From NCBI GenBank assembly GCA_017650105.1, contig JAGCFO010000015.1:97653-161652 (forward strand): DNA of 64,000 bases. Direction: 5' to 3'. Position numbers and translations under genes: made by a program. The notes beneath the pieces were generated by a model. It did not search any database. It was not told the DNA's origin and saw only the letters and a list, made by a program, of their open reading frames with translations. Origin of the DNA: Bacteroidaceae bacterium (GTDB lineage: Bacteria > Bacteroidota > Bacteroidia > Bacteroidales > Bacteroidaceae). Within the stretch, counting starts at the first letter, position 1. Each line of letters begins with the position of its first letter. Shown piece by piece: positions 42,525-50,516 of this stretch.

Positions 42525-43232
42525 TTACGGCCGGCGGGCGCAGGCCAGCACGAACACTGACACCCGTATGTCGGGCATCACATCCTGCAGTGTACGGATG
42601 CACGAGGCGAGTGTGGCGCCTGTCGTCATCACGTCGTCGATGAGCAGCACGTGCTTGCCCTGCAGCCTCTCGGGATGCCTCACGCTGAAGATGCCCTCCA
42701 CATTCTTCCGACGCTCTTCGCGCCCCAGCCTCGTCTGCGTCTTGTTGTGGATGGTGCGAAGGAGACAGCCCCTCGTGATGGCGATGCCTGTGATGTCCGC
42801 CAGTCCCTGCGCTATGAACAGGCTCTGGTTGTAGCCTCGTTGGCGTTCGCGCTGTCGCGACAAGGGCACTGGCACCAGGCAGTCGATGTCGCTGAAGAAG
42901 TCGCTGCAAGCCTCCGTCGTGGCCATCTCCGTAGCGGCGCAGCGTGCTAGATAGCGAGCAGTTGCCGGGAGATCATCGTATTTAGCTTGGCGGATCAGCT
43001 GACTGTAGGCATTGCCGTGCTGGTAGTAGAGCCATCCCACGCCCTTCACAAACGACTCCCATTCGTAGAACCGCTGCGCCAGCGCGTTGTTAGTCGGCTC
43101 CCCGAAGCCCGTCCGCGGGAGCATAGACAGGCATGTCGTGCAGACATACTGTTCTGCTGGCGCAAGCTTGCTGTTGCATACTGGGCAATACCTTGGAAAG
43201 AGGAGATGGCTGATGTCAGAGAGGAGAGACAT
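42525..43232 (-). CDS. ComF-family phosphoribosyltransferase-like protein
   Basis: ATG at 43232 (MSLLSDISHLLFPRYCPVCNSKL) is chosen. The frame is open from a TTG at 43343, but that 37-codon extension is encoded by the inverted-repeat leader. About 235 residues. An N-terminal zinc finger (CPVCNSKLAPAEQYVCTTC) precedes a type I phosphoribosyltransferase fold with the PRPP loop VLLIDDVMTTGAT and VPVPLSRQRERQRGYNQS. ComF is needed for DNA uptake in transformable bacteria. Convergent with the amidase gene. Confidence 0.88.
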   Translation of the reverse strand: MSLLSDISHLLFPRYCPVCNSKLAPAEQYVCTTCLSMLPRTGFGEPTNNALAQRFYEWESFVKGVGWLYYQHGNAYSQLIRQAKYDDLPATARYLARCAATEMATTEACSDFFSDIDCLVPVPLSRQRERQRGYNQSLFIAQGLADITGIAITRGCLLRTIHNKTQTRLGREERRKNVEGIFSVRHPERLQGKHVLLIDDVMTTGATLASCIRTLQDVMPDIRVSVFVLACARRP

Positions 43233-43262
43233 GCGGGTAATCAGGTAATCAGATAATCGGGT
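43233..43262. repeat. Octamers abutting the comF start codon
   Basis: On the minus strand, in order: GATTATCT, GATTACCT, GATTACCC, then GC and the ATG. Three units here against five in the amidase leader. Confidence 0.75.
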
Positions 43263-43365
43263 AAAATTGCGATTGAGCAAGAGCAGAATTAAGCTCGCTA
43301 AAGATCTGCCGAGCGTGAGCAATTTAGAGCGAAGCTCAATCAAATAATCAAATGATCAAATAATC
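43246..43365. repeat. Right arm of ~120-bp inverted repeat (comF leader)
   Basis: Reverse complement of 41608-41727 with one mismatch. It sits 13 bases upstream of the comF ATG. Spacing between arms is about 1.5 kb. Confidence 0.85.
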
Positions 43366-43406
43366 AGGTGGTTGTTGGTCTTTGGTTTTCGTCTGTTTGG
43401 GTGATG

Positions 43407-43871
43407 TCATTCTGTTTCGATGTCATCGGCATCGAGGAACTGGCAGATGAGGGAAGGCTCGAACCCTCTTCCTGCAGCGAAGCGGATGAGCTTACCGTTG
43501 GCTTCGTAGGGAGAGGAGGCTTTGAGCGTGCGCCGTTTGGCTGCGAGCAGCTCGATGAGGGTCTGACGGTAAGCATCGTCGTCAATAGTCTGCAGTGCCT
43601 CGTTGATGTCGGCAGCAGCGATGCCCTTCTGCCGCAGCGCTTGGCGTATCTTGATGCGCCCCCAGCGTGCGAAGCGGAACTTGTCGCTGACGAAGGCGCG
43701 CGCATAGCGCCCCTCGTCGATGAAGTGCTCATCGAGAAGGCACTGCACGATGGCGTCGCGCTCCTCGTCGGTGAGCTCCATGCGCTCAAGCTTGGAACGT
43801 ATGTCGGCGATGCAAAGCTCGGTGGTGGAACAACGGGCTGCAAGCTGGCTAAAGGCGGTGGATTTGTTCAT
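43407..43871 (-). CDS. recX: RecX-family regulator of RecA
   Basis: 154 residues. The RecX triple-helix repeats are visible: LAARCSTTELCIADIRSKLERM, QCLLDEHFIDEGRYARAFVSDKF, and FARWGRIKIRQALRQKGIAAADINEAL. RecX binds RecA filaments and limits recombination. Start MNKSTAFSQL at 43871 follows directly, with no spacer, on a GATTATCT octamer array. It is downstream of prmC on the same strand; recA itself is not nearby. Confidence 0.88.
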   Translation of the reverse strand: MNKSTAFSQLAARCSTTELCIADIRSKLERMELTDEERDAIVQCLLDEHFIDEGRYARAFVSDKFRFARWGRIKIRQALRQKGIAAADINEALQTIDDDAYRQTLIELLAAKRRTLKASSPYEANGKLIRFAAGRGFEPSLICQFLDADDIETE

Positions 43872-43872
43872 A

Positions 43873-43984
43873 GATAATCAGGTAATCAAATAATCAGGTA
43901 ATCGGATGAGCAGATAATCGAGTAATCAAATAATCAGGTGATCGGATGGGCAGGTAATCGTGTAATCGAAAAAATCGAGTAATT
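43873..43984. repeat. Degenerate 8-bp tandem array upstream of recX
   Basis: About 13 in-phase octamers read on the plus strand: ATCAGGTA, ATCAAATA, ATCAGGTA, ATCGGATG, AGCAGATA, ATCGAGTA and on to ATCGTGTA. It separates prmC from recX and abuts the recX start codon. Confidence 0.75.
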
Positions 43985-44010
43985 GTGGAACTCTTTGACG
44001 ATTGATCAAT

Positions 44011-44889
44011 CTAACTTTCTTCTACGGGTTTGCGGCAGCGGACGAAGCGGGGTAGGCCGAAGATGTCGTTGCGGATGCGGACGTCGGTATAGCCGTGGAA
44101 GCGGAAGAGCACACTCGTCTCGTAGGCGAAGGCACTGTTGACCTCTACTGCGATGGTGCCCCCCGGAAACAGGGCATCGGTCTGTCCCAGGCGGGCTAGA
44201 GCGCGATAGAAGAGGAGCGGGTCGTCGTCGGGCACGAAGAGCGCCAGCGAAGGCTCCCAGGCAGTGACTCGTGACTCCATGAAGGCACGCTCGGACTGGC
44301 GTATGTAGGGAGGGTTACTCACCATGCAACGTGCGGAAGGGAAGGGGAATGAGGTGTTTCCGGCAAGCACGTCGTATTCGGCAAATGTTATCTCTGTATG
44401 CGCCTCTGCTGCATTTCTGCTTGCTGTGCGCAGTGCTGCCTGCGACACGTCGCACGCGAAGACATGGGCATGAGGCAGCGCCTGCTTGAGGGCGATGGCT
44501 ATGCATCCCGAGCCGGTGCCTACATCGACGACGACGGGCTCGTGGGTATGTGCGAAAAGTTCCTCTGCCTCCTCCGTCACCCAACGCACCAGCCCTGACG
44601 TCTCGGGGCGCGGGATAAGCACCGAGCGGTCGACGCTGAACTGCAAGCCTCCGAAAGGAGCGGTGCCCAACACATACTGCAAGGGCTCTCCTCGCGAGAG
44701 GCGGTGTAGGGCGTCATCGAGGAGCTGCTGCTGAACGGAGGAGAGGGTGACGGGCTCGCGGAGGTAATAGGCATACTCGCTGAACCCCAGCAACTCGCAG
44801 CAGAGCGCTTTGCTGACAGCTTGCAGTTCGTCAGCCTCAGGGTAGGCGTCGGCAAGCGAAGCGCGGATGAGAGGAATGAGATTTTGCAT
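44011..44889 (-). CDS. prmC: Peptide chain release factor N5-glutamine methyltransferase
   Basis: The ATG at 44889 (MQNLIPLIRASLADAYPEAD) gives the usual PrmC N-terminus; the frame opens 12 codons earlier. About 292 residues. A helical N-terminal domain is followed by a Rossmann methyltransferase with VVDVGTGSGCIAIAL and the diagnostic NPPY (VSNPPYIRQSERAFM). PrmC methylates Gln of the GGQ motif in RF1/RF2. The gene end faces the octamer array before recX. Confidence 0.93.
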   Translation of the reverse strand: MQNLIPLIRASLADAYPEADELQAVSKALCCELLGFSEYAYYLREPVTLSSVQQQLLDDALHRLSRGEPLQYVLGTAPFGGLQFSVDRSVLIPRPETSGLVRWVTEEAEELFAHTHEPVVVDVGTGSGCIAIALKQALPHAHVFACDVSQAALRTASRNAAEAHTEITFAEYDVLAGNTSFPFPSARCMVSNPPYIRQSERAFMESRVTAWEPSLALFVPDDDPLLFYRALARLGQTDALFPGGTIAVEVNSAFAYETSVLFRFHGYTDVRIRNDIFGLPRFVRCRKPVEES

Positions 44890-44949
44890 TTCGAGGGGCG
44901 AAGTTATAAAAAAACTCCGATACAATTTTTTCTTTTCAAAGAAAATTCG

Positions 44950-44957
44950 TATTTTTG
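44950..44957 (+). promoter_or_regulatory. -7 type promoter element for the GH20 operon
   Basis: TATTTTTG, about 84 bases before the GH20 ATG, with a T-rich run near -33. Confidence 0.5.
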
Positions 44958-45040
44958 CACGATTATAAATCTATGCAGACAGAGCAGACGACTCTGAACC
45001 TGTCCGCCTGAGAAACATTCATAACTAAAAAAACGATAAG

Positions 45041-46549
45041 ATGAAAGCAACCAACATTGTCCGTACAGTGCTGACAGCAGCACTCGGAGCCATCATTTTC
45101 GCATCGTGCGGGAAGACCGTGACATGTGAGAAAGTGGAGATTGTGCCCAAGCCGCAGCAGGTGACCATGCAGGAAGGCACCCTGAAGGTGAACCCCGCGC
45201 GTGTGGAGGAAAAGATAACCTACAAAACTGACGCCGCTTTGGGCGAGGAGGCCTACGTGCTGGAGGTAGCCCCGAAGGGTATCACCATCACGTCGTCGAC
45301 CCCCGCTGGCGCCTTCTACGCCATGCAGTCGCTCAAGCAGATGCTACCTGCCGACAAGAGCGTGAAAGCCGTGAAGCTGCCCTGCTGCACCATCAACGAC
45401 GCTCCCGCCTTCGCCTACAGAGGAGCCCATCTCGACGTGTGCCGACACTTCTTCTCGGTGGACGAAGTGAAAGAGTACCTCGACATCCTCGCCCTGAACA
45501 AGATGAACCGTTTCCACTTCCATCTGACGGAGGACCAGGGCTGGCGAATAGAGATTAAGGCCTACCCGAAGCTGACGGAGATAGGTGCCTACAGAAACGG
45601 CACGATGGTGGAGAAGAACTGGAACAAGGTAGACAGCGTGCGCTATGGAGGCTTCTACACCCAGGACGAGATACGCGACATCGTGAAGTATGCCGCCGAC
45701 AGGTTCATCACCGTAGTGCCCGAGATAGAGATTCCCGGCCATGCGCTGGCAGCACTTGCCTCCTATCCCGAGCTGGGATGCAGAGGCGAAGGCTATGAAG
45801 TGTGTCCCTATTGGGGAGTGTTCCCCGAGGTGTTCTGCCCGGGCAAAGAGGAGACCTTCAAGTTTTGGGAGGATGTGCTGACGGAGGTGATGGAGCTGTT
45901 CCCATCGGAGTACATTCACATCGGAGGCGACGAGTGCCCCAAGGAGGAGTGGGAGAAATGCCCGCTCTGCCAGAAGCGTATGAAAGAGGAGGGCTGCGCC
46001 AACGAGTTTGAGCTGCAGAGCTATGTGACACGTCGCGTGGAAGCCTTCCTCAATGCCCACGGACGACAGATTATCGGCTGGGACGAGATACTGGAAGGAG
46101 GCGTCACCCCCACGGCAACCATCATGAGCTGGCGCGGAACGGCAGGAGGCATCGACGCAGCCAAGAAGGGCAACAAGGTAATCATGACTCCTAACTCGTA
46201 CTGCTACCTCGACTATTATCAGAGCCGTGACGTGGATAAAGAGCCTCTCGCCATCGGAGGATTCCTCCCCGTGGAGAAGGTGTACTCGTTTAATCCCTAC
46301 GAAGGGCTGACGAAAGAGCAGCAACAGTACATACTGGGCGTGCAGGGTAACCTGTGGACGGAGTATATCAAGACCTTCGACCATGTGGAGTATATGCTCT
46401 TGCCGCGTATCTGCGCCATCGCCGAGACAGCATGGACGCTCAACGGCAGAGACTATGCTGACTTCGCCCAGCGCATGCAGCACTTGCGCACCTATTTCGA
46501 TGCCAACGGCTGGAACTACGCCAAGCACATGTTTGAAAAAGCAGAATAA
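45041..46549 (+). CDS. GH20 beta-N-acetylhexosaminidase, lipoprotein
   Basis: 502 residues. Lipobox GAIIFASC, then a GH20b-like N-terminal alpha/beta domain (~30-140, ending at ITSSTPAGAFYAMQSLKQML) and the TIM barrel. Catalytic pair Asp297-Glu298 sits in HIGGDECPKEEW; other marks are the strand RGAHLDVCRHFFSVDEVK and the start of the substrate-binding site RFHFHLTEDQGW. It releases terminal beta-linked GlcNAc or GalNAc by substrate-assisted catalysis. Likely periplasmic side or outer-membrane anchored. First gene of an amino-sugar cluster with the GH109-type and kinase genes downstream. Confidence 0.95.
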   Translation: MKATNIVRTVLTAALGAIIFASCGKTVTCEKVEIVPKPQQVTMQEGTLKVNPARVEEKITYKTDAALGEEAYVLEVAPKGITITSSTPAGAFYAMQSLKQMLPADKSVKAVKLPCCTINDAPAFAYRGAHLDVCRHFFSVDEVKEYLDILALNKMNRFHFHLTEDQGWRIEIKAYPKLTEIGAYRNGTMVEKNWNKVDSVRYGGFYTQDEIRDIVKYAADRFITVVPEIEIPGHALAALASYPELGCRGEGYEVCPYWGVFPEVFCPGKEETFKFWEDVLTEVMELFPSEYIHIGGDECPKEEWEKCPLCQKRMKEEGCANEFELQSYVTRRVEAFLNAHGRQIIGWDEILEGGVTPTATIMSWRGTAGGIDAAKKGNKVIMTPNSYCYLDYYQSRDVDKEPLAIGGFLPVEKVYSFNPYEGLTKEQQQYILGVQGNLWTEYIKTFDHVEYMLLPRICAIAETAWTLNGRDYADFAQRMQHLRTYFDANGWNYAKHMFEKAE

Positions 46550-46564
46550 AATATGAAGAAAGCA

Positions 46565-46625
46565 TCTCGCGAGATGAAGAAGGAAACGCGCGAGATGAAG
46601 AAAGAAAAAAGTCATCGCAAGAGAT
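46565..46625. repeat. Imperfect tandem copies of a CGCGAGATGAAGAA element between GH20 and GH109
   Basis: Three units: TCTCGCGAGATGAAGAAGG, then CGCGAGATGAAGAAAG, then a decayed CGCAAGAGA. The first contains the palindrome TCTCGCGAGA, which recurs at 6039 and 50482. Confidence 0.5.
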
Positions 46626-46715
46626 AAAAACCAAAAGGAGGAAGACAGTTGTGAGCATTCCTCCGTCACACAGAAGGAAAAACAAGATTCAAATCATAAA
46701 AAGAGAGAAACAAGT

Positions 46716-48113
46716 ATGAAAAACAAGTTATTCGCTATCGCGCTGCTTTTCGCAGCGGTGTTGGGAGGCTGCAAGCAAGCCCCCAAGGGAGAGAACTGGC
46801 ACGTAGAAGACGGAGTGATCGTTGTGGATGAGCCACAGCGAGGTGCCGGGCAGCAGAGCATGCTCGAATTCCGCACCGATCCTATCCCCGTTGTCAGAGT
46901 AGGATTCGTAGGGCTGGGCATGCGTGGCCCAGGCGCCGTTTCGCGCTTCACTCACCTCGAGGGAGTGGAAATCAAGGCCCTCTGCGACAAGTATGCCGAC
47001 AGAGCCCACGCCTGCCAGAGATATCTGGAGGCTGCCGGCATGCCCGCTGCCGACGAGTACAGCGGCGAAGAAGGTTACAAGCAGCTGTGCGAACGAGAAG
47101 ACATCGACCTCGTCTATATCGCTACCAACTGGCAGACACACGTCGACATAGCCCTCTATGCTATGGAGCACGGCAAGCATGTGGCAATCGAAGTGCCCGC
47201 AGCCGGCACCGTTGAGGACTGCTGGAAACTGGTGGACTGCAGCGAGCGCACCAAACGTCACTGCATGATGCTGGAGAACTGTGTGTATGACTTCTTCGAG
47301 CTCACCTGCCTCAACATGGCTCAGAAGGGCGTGTTCGGCGAAGTGCTGCATGCCGAGGGTGCCTACATCCACAACCTGGAGCCCTTCTGGGCTGACTATG
47401 CCGACAACTGGCGTCTCGAATATAACCAGTCGCACGCCGGTGACGTCTATCCCACTCACGGCTTCGGCCCCTGCTGCGAGGTTCTCAACATCCACCGCGG
47501 CGACAAGATGGAGTATCTGACATCGATGAGCACCAAGTCGGTGAACGGACTCAAGCTTGCCAAGGAACGCATGGGAAGCGAGACGTTTGCCTGCGGTGAC
47601 CATATCGTCACCCTCATCGCTACCAAGAGCGGCAAGAGCATGGAGATTCAGCACAACGTATTCACTCCGCGTCCCTACAACCGTATGTACCAGCTCACGG
47701 GAACCGAAGGATTCGCCAACAAATATCCCGTCAGCGGCTTCACACTCCGCAACAGCCAGATAGACCGAAACCTGCTGCCCGATGTTCCTACACTCGACGA
47801 GCACGGATTTGTTCCAGACGAGGTGAAAGCACAGCTGCTTCAGGCTTACAAGCATCCTATCCATCAGCAGATAGAGGAGAAAGCCAAGCAAGTGGGTGGA
47901 CACGGAGGTATGGACTTTGTGATGGACTACCGCCTCATCTATTGCCTCCAGCACGGACTGCCCCTCGATCAGGATGTGTATGACCTTGCCGAGTGGTGCT
48001 GTGTGAGCGAGCTGAGCGCCATCAGCCACGCCAACAAGTCGATGCCCGTGAAGGTTCCCGATTTCACTCGCGGCGACTGGGACAAAGTGAAGGGGTTGAC
48101 CTTCTATGAGTAA
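46716..48113 (+). CDS. GH109-type alpha-N-acetylgalactosaminidase (NAD-dependent, Gfo/Idh/MocA fold), lipoprotein
   Basis: 465 residues. Lipobox LGGC (AAVLGGCKQ). A Rossmann N-terminus (VRVGFVGLGMRGPGAVSRF) binds NAD. Blocks matching GH109 are CEREDIDLVYIATNW, GKHVAIEVPAA, MMLENCVYDFFEL, GEVLHAEGAYIHNLE, YPTHGFGPCCEVL, HNVFTPRPYNRMYQ and VGGHGGMDFVMDYRL. GH109 removes terminal alpha-GalNAc, such as blood group A determinants, by an oxidation-elimination mechanism. The conserved motifs support this over an ordinary sugar dehydrogenase. Placed between a GH20 and an N-acetylhexosamine kinase-like gene. Confidence 0.88.
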   Translation: MKNKLFAIALLFAAVLGGCKQAPKGENWHVEDGVIVVDEPQRGAGQQSMLEFRTDPIPVVRVGFVGLGMRGPGAVSRFTHLEGVEIKALCDKYADRAHACQRYLEAAGMPAADEYSGEEGYKQLCEREDIDLVYIATNWQTHVDIALYAMEHGKHVAIEVPAAGTVEDCWKLVDCSERTKRHCMMLENCVYDFFELTCLNMAQKGVFGEVLHAEGAYIHNLEPFWADYADNWRLEYNQSHAGDVYPTHGFGPCCEVLNIHRGDKMEYLTSMSTKSVNGLKLAKERMGSETFACGDHIVTLIATKSGKSMEIQHNVFTPRPYNRMYQLTGTEGFANKYPVSGFTLRNSQIDRNLLPDVPTLDEHGFVPDEVKAQLLQAYKHPIHQQIEEKAKQVGGHGGMDFVMDYRLIYCLQHGLPLDQDVYDLAEWCCVSELSAISHANKSMPVKVPDFTRGDWDKVKGLTFYE

Positions 48114-48138
48114 TGCTTAGAACGAAGCAGAGCAGATT

Positions 48139-49218
48139 ATGGAAATAAATGACATTGCAAAACAGTTTGCCTTTGAGGGCGAGATGGTGAGCATCAAGCC
48201 TCTGGGAGAGGGCTTCATTAACGATACCTTCGTGCTGAAGACGGAGGGTGCAGCTCCTAACTATATCCTGCAGAGGAAAAACCACATCGTCTTCCCCGAC
48301 GTGCCTGGCATGATGGACAACATCGTGAAGGTTACCGCACACATGAAGGCGAAGATTATCCAGGCAGGAGGAGACCCCATGCGTGAGACGCTGACGGTGG
48401 TGTTTACCAAGGAAGGCCTGCCTTACTACTACGACAAACCCAACTACTGGACGATGTGCGTGTTTATCGAGGATTCCGTCACGATAGACAACGCTACCTC
48501 CTTGGATCTCTGCTTCAAGGGCGGACAGGGCATAGGACGCTTCCAGAAGATGCTGGCAGACTATCCCGATCCGCTGAACGAGACCATCAAGGGCTTCCAC
48601 AACATCCGTTTCCGATACGAACAGTGGGACGACACGTTGCGTCGCGATAAGTTCGGACTGGTGAAAACCGTGCAGGAGGAGATTAAATGGGTGGAGGACT
48701 GTCGACAGCAGATGCTGGACTTCTGGAAAATGGTGGAAGACGGCAGCCTGCCGATGCGAGTGACTCACAACGACACGAAGCTCTCGAACGTGCTCTTCGA
48801 CAAGGAGGGTAACGTACTCTGTATGATAGACCTTGACACGTGTATGTCGTCGACAGCGCTCAATGACGTGGGTGATGCCTTGCGCAGCTATACCAACACC
48901 GGCGCTGAGGACGACAAAGATCTGTCGCGCGTGAGCATGGACATCAGTCGCTTCAAGGCATACGTGGGAGGCTATCTCAGCGAGATGAAAGACTCACTCA
49001 ACGACTGCGAGAAAGAGTGGCTGGCATTCAGCGCTATCTACATCACCTTCGAACAGGTACTGCGCTTCTTGATGGACTACATCGATGGCTCCACCTACTG
49101 GAAGATACAGTATCCCACCCACACCCTGGTGCGCACTCAGGCTCAATATGCCTTGCTGCAGAGCATGGAGGCTCAGTACGATGAGATGAAGCAGATTGTT
49201 GCTGACTTGTGCAAGTAA
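48139..49218 (+). CDS. N-acetylhexosamine 1-kinase-like phosphotransferase
   Basis: 359 residues of the aminoglycoside phosphotransferase/choline-kinase fold. Visible sites: LGEGFINDTFVL (glycine-rich loop), THNDTKLSNVLFD (catalytic Asp212 in H210-N-D), and MIDLDTCMSS (metal-binding IDxD). This fold includes NahK, which phosphorylates GlcNAc or GalNAc at C1. Being 25 bases after the GH109-type gene, it plausibly takes the hexosamine released by the two upstream enzymes. A transporter for the sugar is not seen here. Confidence 0.8.
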   Translation: MEINDIAKQFAFEGEMVSIKPLGEGFINDTFVLKTEGAAPNYILQRKNHIVFPDVPGMMDNIVKVTAHMKAKIIQAGGDPMRETLTVVFTKEGLPYYYDKPNYWTMCVFIEDSVTIDNATSLDLCFKGGQGIGRFQKMLADYPDPLNETIKGFHNIRFRYEQWDDTLRRDKFGLVKTVQEEIKWVEDCRQQMLDFWKMVEDGSLPMRVTHNDTKLSNVLFDKEGNVLCMIDLDTCMSSTALNDVGDALRSYTNTGAEDDKDLSRVSMDISRFKAYVGGYLSEMKDSLNDCEKEWLAFSAIYITFEQVLRFLMDYIDGSTYWKIQYPTHTLVRTQAQYALLQSMEAQYDEMKQIVADLCK

Positions 49219-49307
49219 CCCGCTACGCTCGTTTTTCTGGAATGCTCTTTTGAGGGTTCCGATTCGGGCACCCGCCGAGGAAGAAAGTTCCATCAGAGAG
49301 CCTAAAT

Positions 49308-49339
49308 AAAGAAAGGAGAGCAAACGCCCTCCTTTCTTT
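49308..49339. terminator. Bidirectional hairpin between kinase and meaB
   Basis: An 11-bp perfect stem AAAGAAAGGAG / CTCCTTTCTTT with a 10-base loop; A- and T-rich edges suit termination from both directions. Confidence 0.8.
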
Positions 49340-49358
49340 GTGTATTGAAATGCATCGT

Positions 49359-50444
49359 TTATTTCTTCCCTCTCATGGCAAGGAGTTGAGAAGCTGCTGT
49401 GAAGGATGTGAGCTCTCCTCCCAGCACCTGCCGCTCTTTCTGCTCTATGGCGGCAGCAATAGCGGGATTGTGGTAGAATTCGTCGTGGAGGGCCTGGTTG
49501 ATGGTTTCGTACATCCAGTATTTGGCTTGCTCGTTGCGGCGATACTGGAAATAGCCGTTCTCGCGCACGAAGGCAATGTATTCGTACACCATATCCCAAA
49601 TCTCCTTGATGCCGATGTCGTAGTAGCCCGAGTAGGTAAGCACACGGGGAGTCCACCCGCTCTCGGGGGCAGGGAAGAGGTGTAGGGCATTGCGGAAGTG
49701 AGTGGCGGCAAGCTGCGCGGCGTGAATGTTGTCGCCGTCACACTTGTTGATGATGATTCCGTCAGCCATTTCCATGATTCCGCGCTTGATGCCCTGCAGC
49801 TCGTCACCAGTTCCGGCAAGTTGGATGAGGAGGAAGAAGTCTACCATTGAGTGGCAGGCTGTTTCGCTCTGTCCCACGCCAACGGTTTCCACGAAAATCT
49901 TGTCAAAGCCGGCAGCCTCGCACAGGACGATGGTCTCGCGCGTCTTGCGTGCCACACCTCCGAGGGAGCCTGCGGAGGGGGAAGGGCGTATGAAGGCGTC
50001 GGGATGGACTGCCAGTTTTTCCATACGCGTCTTGTCGCCCAGGATGCTGCCCTTGGTACGCTCTGAGCTGGGGTCGATGGCAAGCACAGCGAGCTTTCCT
50101 CCATACTCCTTGAGGACGTGGAGGCCGAAGACATCAATGCTAGTGCTCTTTCCTGCGCCCGGCACACCGCTGATGCCGATACGCACGCTTTGCCCCGTGT
50201 GAGGAAGACACTTCTCTATGACTTCCTGGGCAACGGCATGATGCTCGGGAAGCACACTTTCCACAAGGGTGACAGCCTGCGAGAGCATGGTGATGTCGCC
50301 TTTGAGGATGCCTTCGACATAGTCGGAGACGGTGAGCTGGCGACGTTTCTTACGACGGTAGTAAGGATTGACCTGCTCGGGCTGATCGACGCCTGCGTTG
50401 ACTTGCAGACCTTTGTATTCTTCGGCGTTTTCGGGATGATCCAT
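49359..50444 (-). CDS. meaB: MeaB-like methylmalonyl-CoA mutase-associated GTPase
   Basis: 361 residues, normal for the family. P-loop GVPGAGKSTSID, switch with DPSSERTKGSILGDKTRM, VETVGVGQSE and the base-specifying NKCDGDN, then ALHLFPAPESGWTPRVLTYSGY. MeaB protects and reactivates adenosylcobalamin-dependent methylmalonyl-CoA mutase and gates cofactor loading. The mutase subunits are not in the window. Same strand as uvrA, 72 bases downstream. Confidence 0.93.
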   Translation of the reverse strand: MDHPENAEEYKGLQVNAGVDQPEQVNPYYRRKKRRQLTVSDYVEGILKGDITMLSQAVTLVESVLPEHHAVAQEVIEKCLPHTGQSVRIGISGVPGAGKSTSIDVFGLHVLKEYGGKLAVLAIDPSSERTKGSILGDKTRMEKLAVHPDAFIRPSPSAGSLGGVARKTRETIVLCEAAGFDKIFVETVGVGQSETACHSMVDFFLLIQLAGTGDELQGIKRGIMEMADGIIINKCDGDNIHAAQLAATHFRNALHLFPAPESGWTPRVLTYSGYYDIGIKEIWDMVYEYIAFVRENGYFQYRRNEQAKYWMYETINQALHDEFYHNPAIAAAIEQKERQVLGGELTSFTAASQLLAMRGKK

Positions 50445-50481
50445 AACTATGTATTGAGTAGAATTATTTTTTCTTTCTAAA

Positions 50482-50491
50482 TCTCGCGAGA
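50482..50491. repeat. TCTCGCGAGA palindrome in meaB leader
   Basis: A 10-bp perfect palindrome between uvrA and meaB; see the similar sites at 6039 and 46565. Confidence 0.35.
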
Positions 50492-50516
50492 CTCCTTCTC
50501 CAAAAATTTTTTTTCT

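Noticed and set aside
43232..43343. TTG-initiated extension of ComF
   Set aside because: The 37 codons come from the leader repeat and are not part of the conserved zinc-finger start; the ATG at 43232 fits the family.
45344..46669. 441-residue minus-strand open frame
   Set aside because: Fully antisense to the GH20 gene, whose catalytic motifs are intact; the composition is that of a codon-phase shadow.
46728..48029. 433-residue minus-strand open frame
   Set aside because: Antisense to the GH109-type gene; same reasoning.
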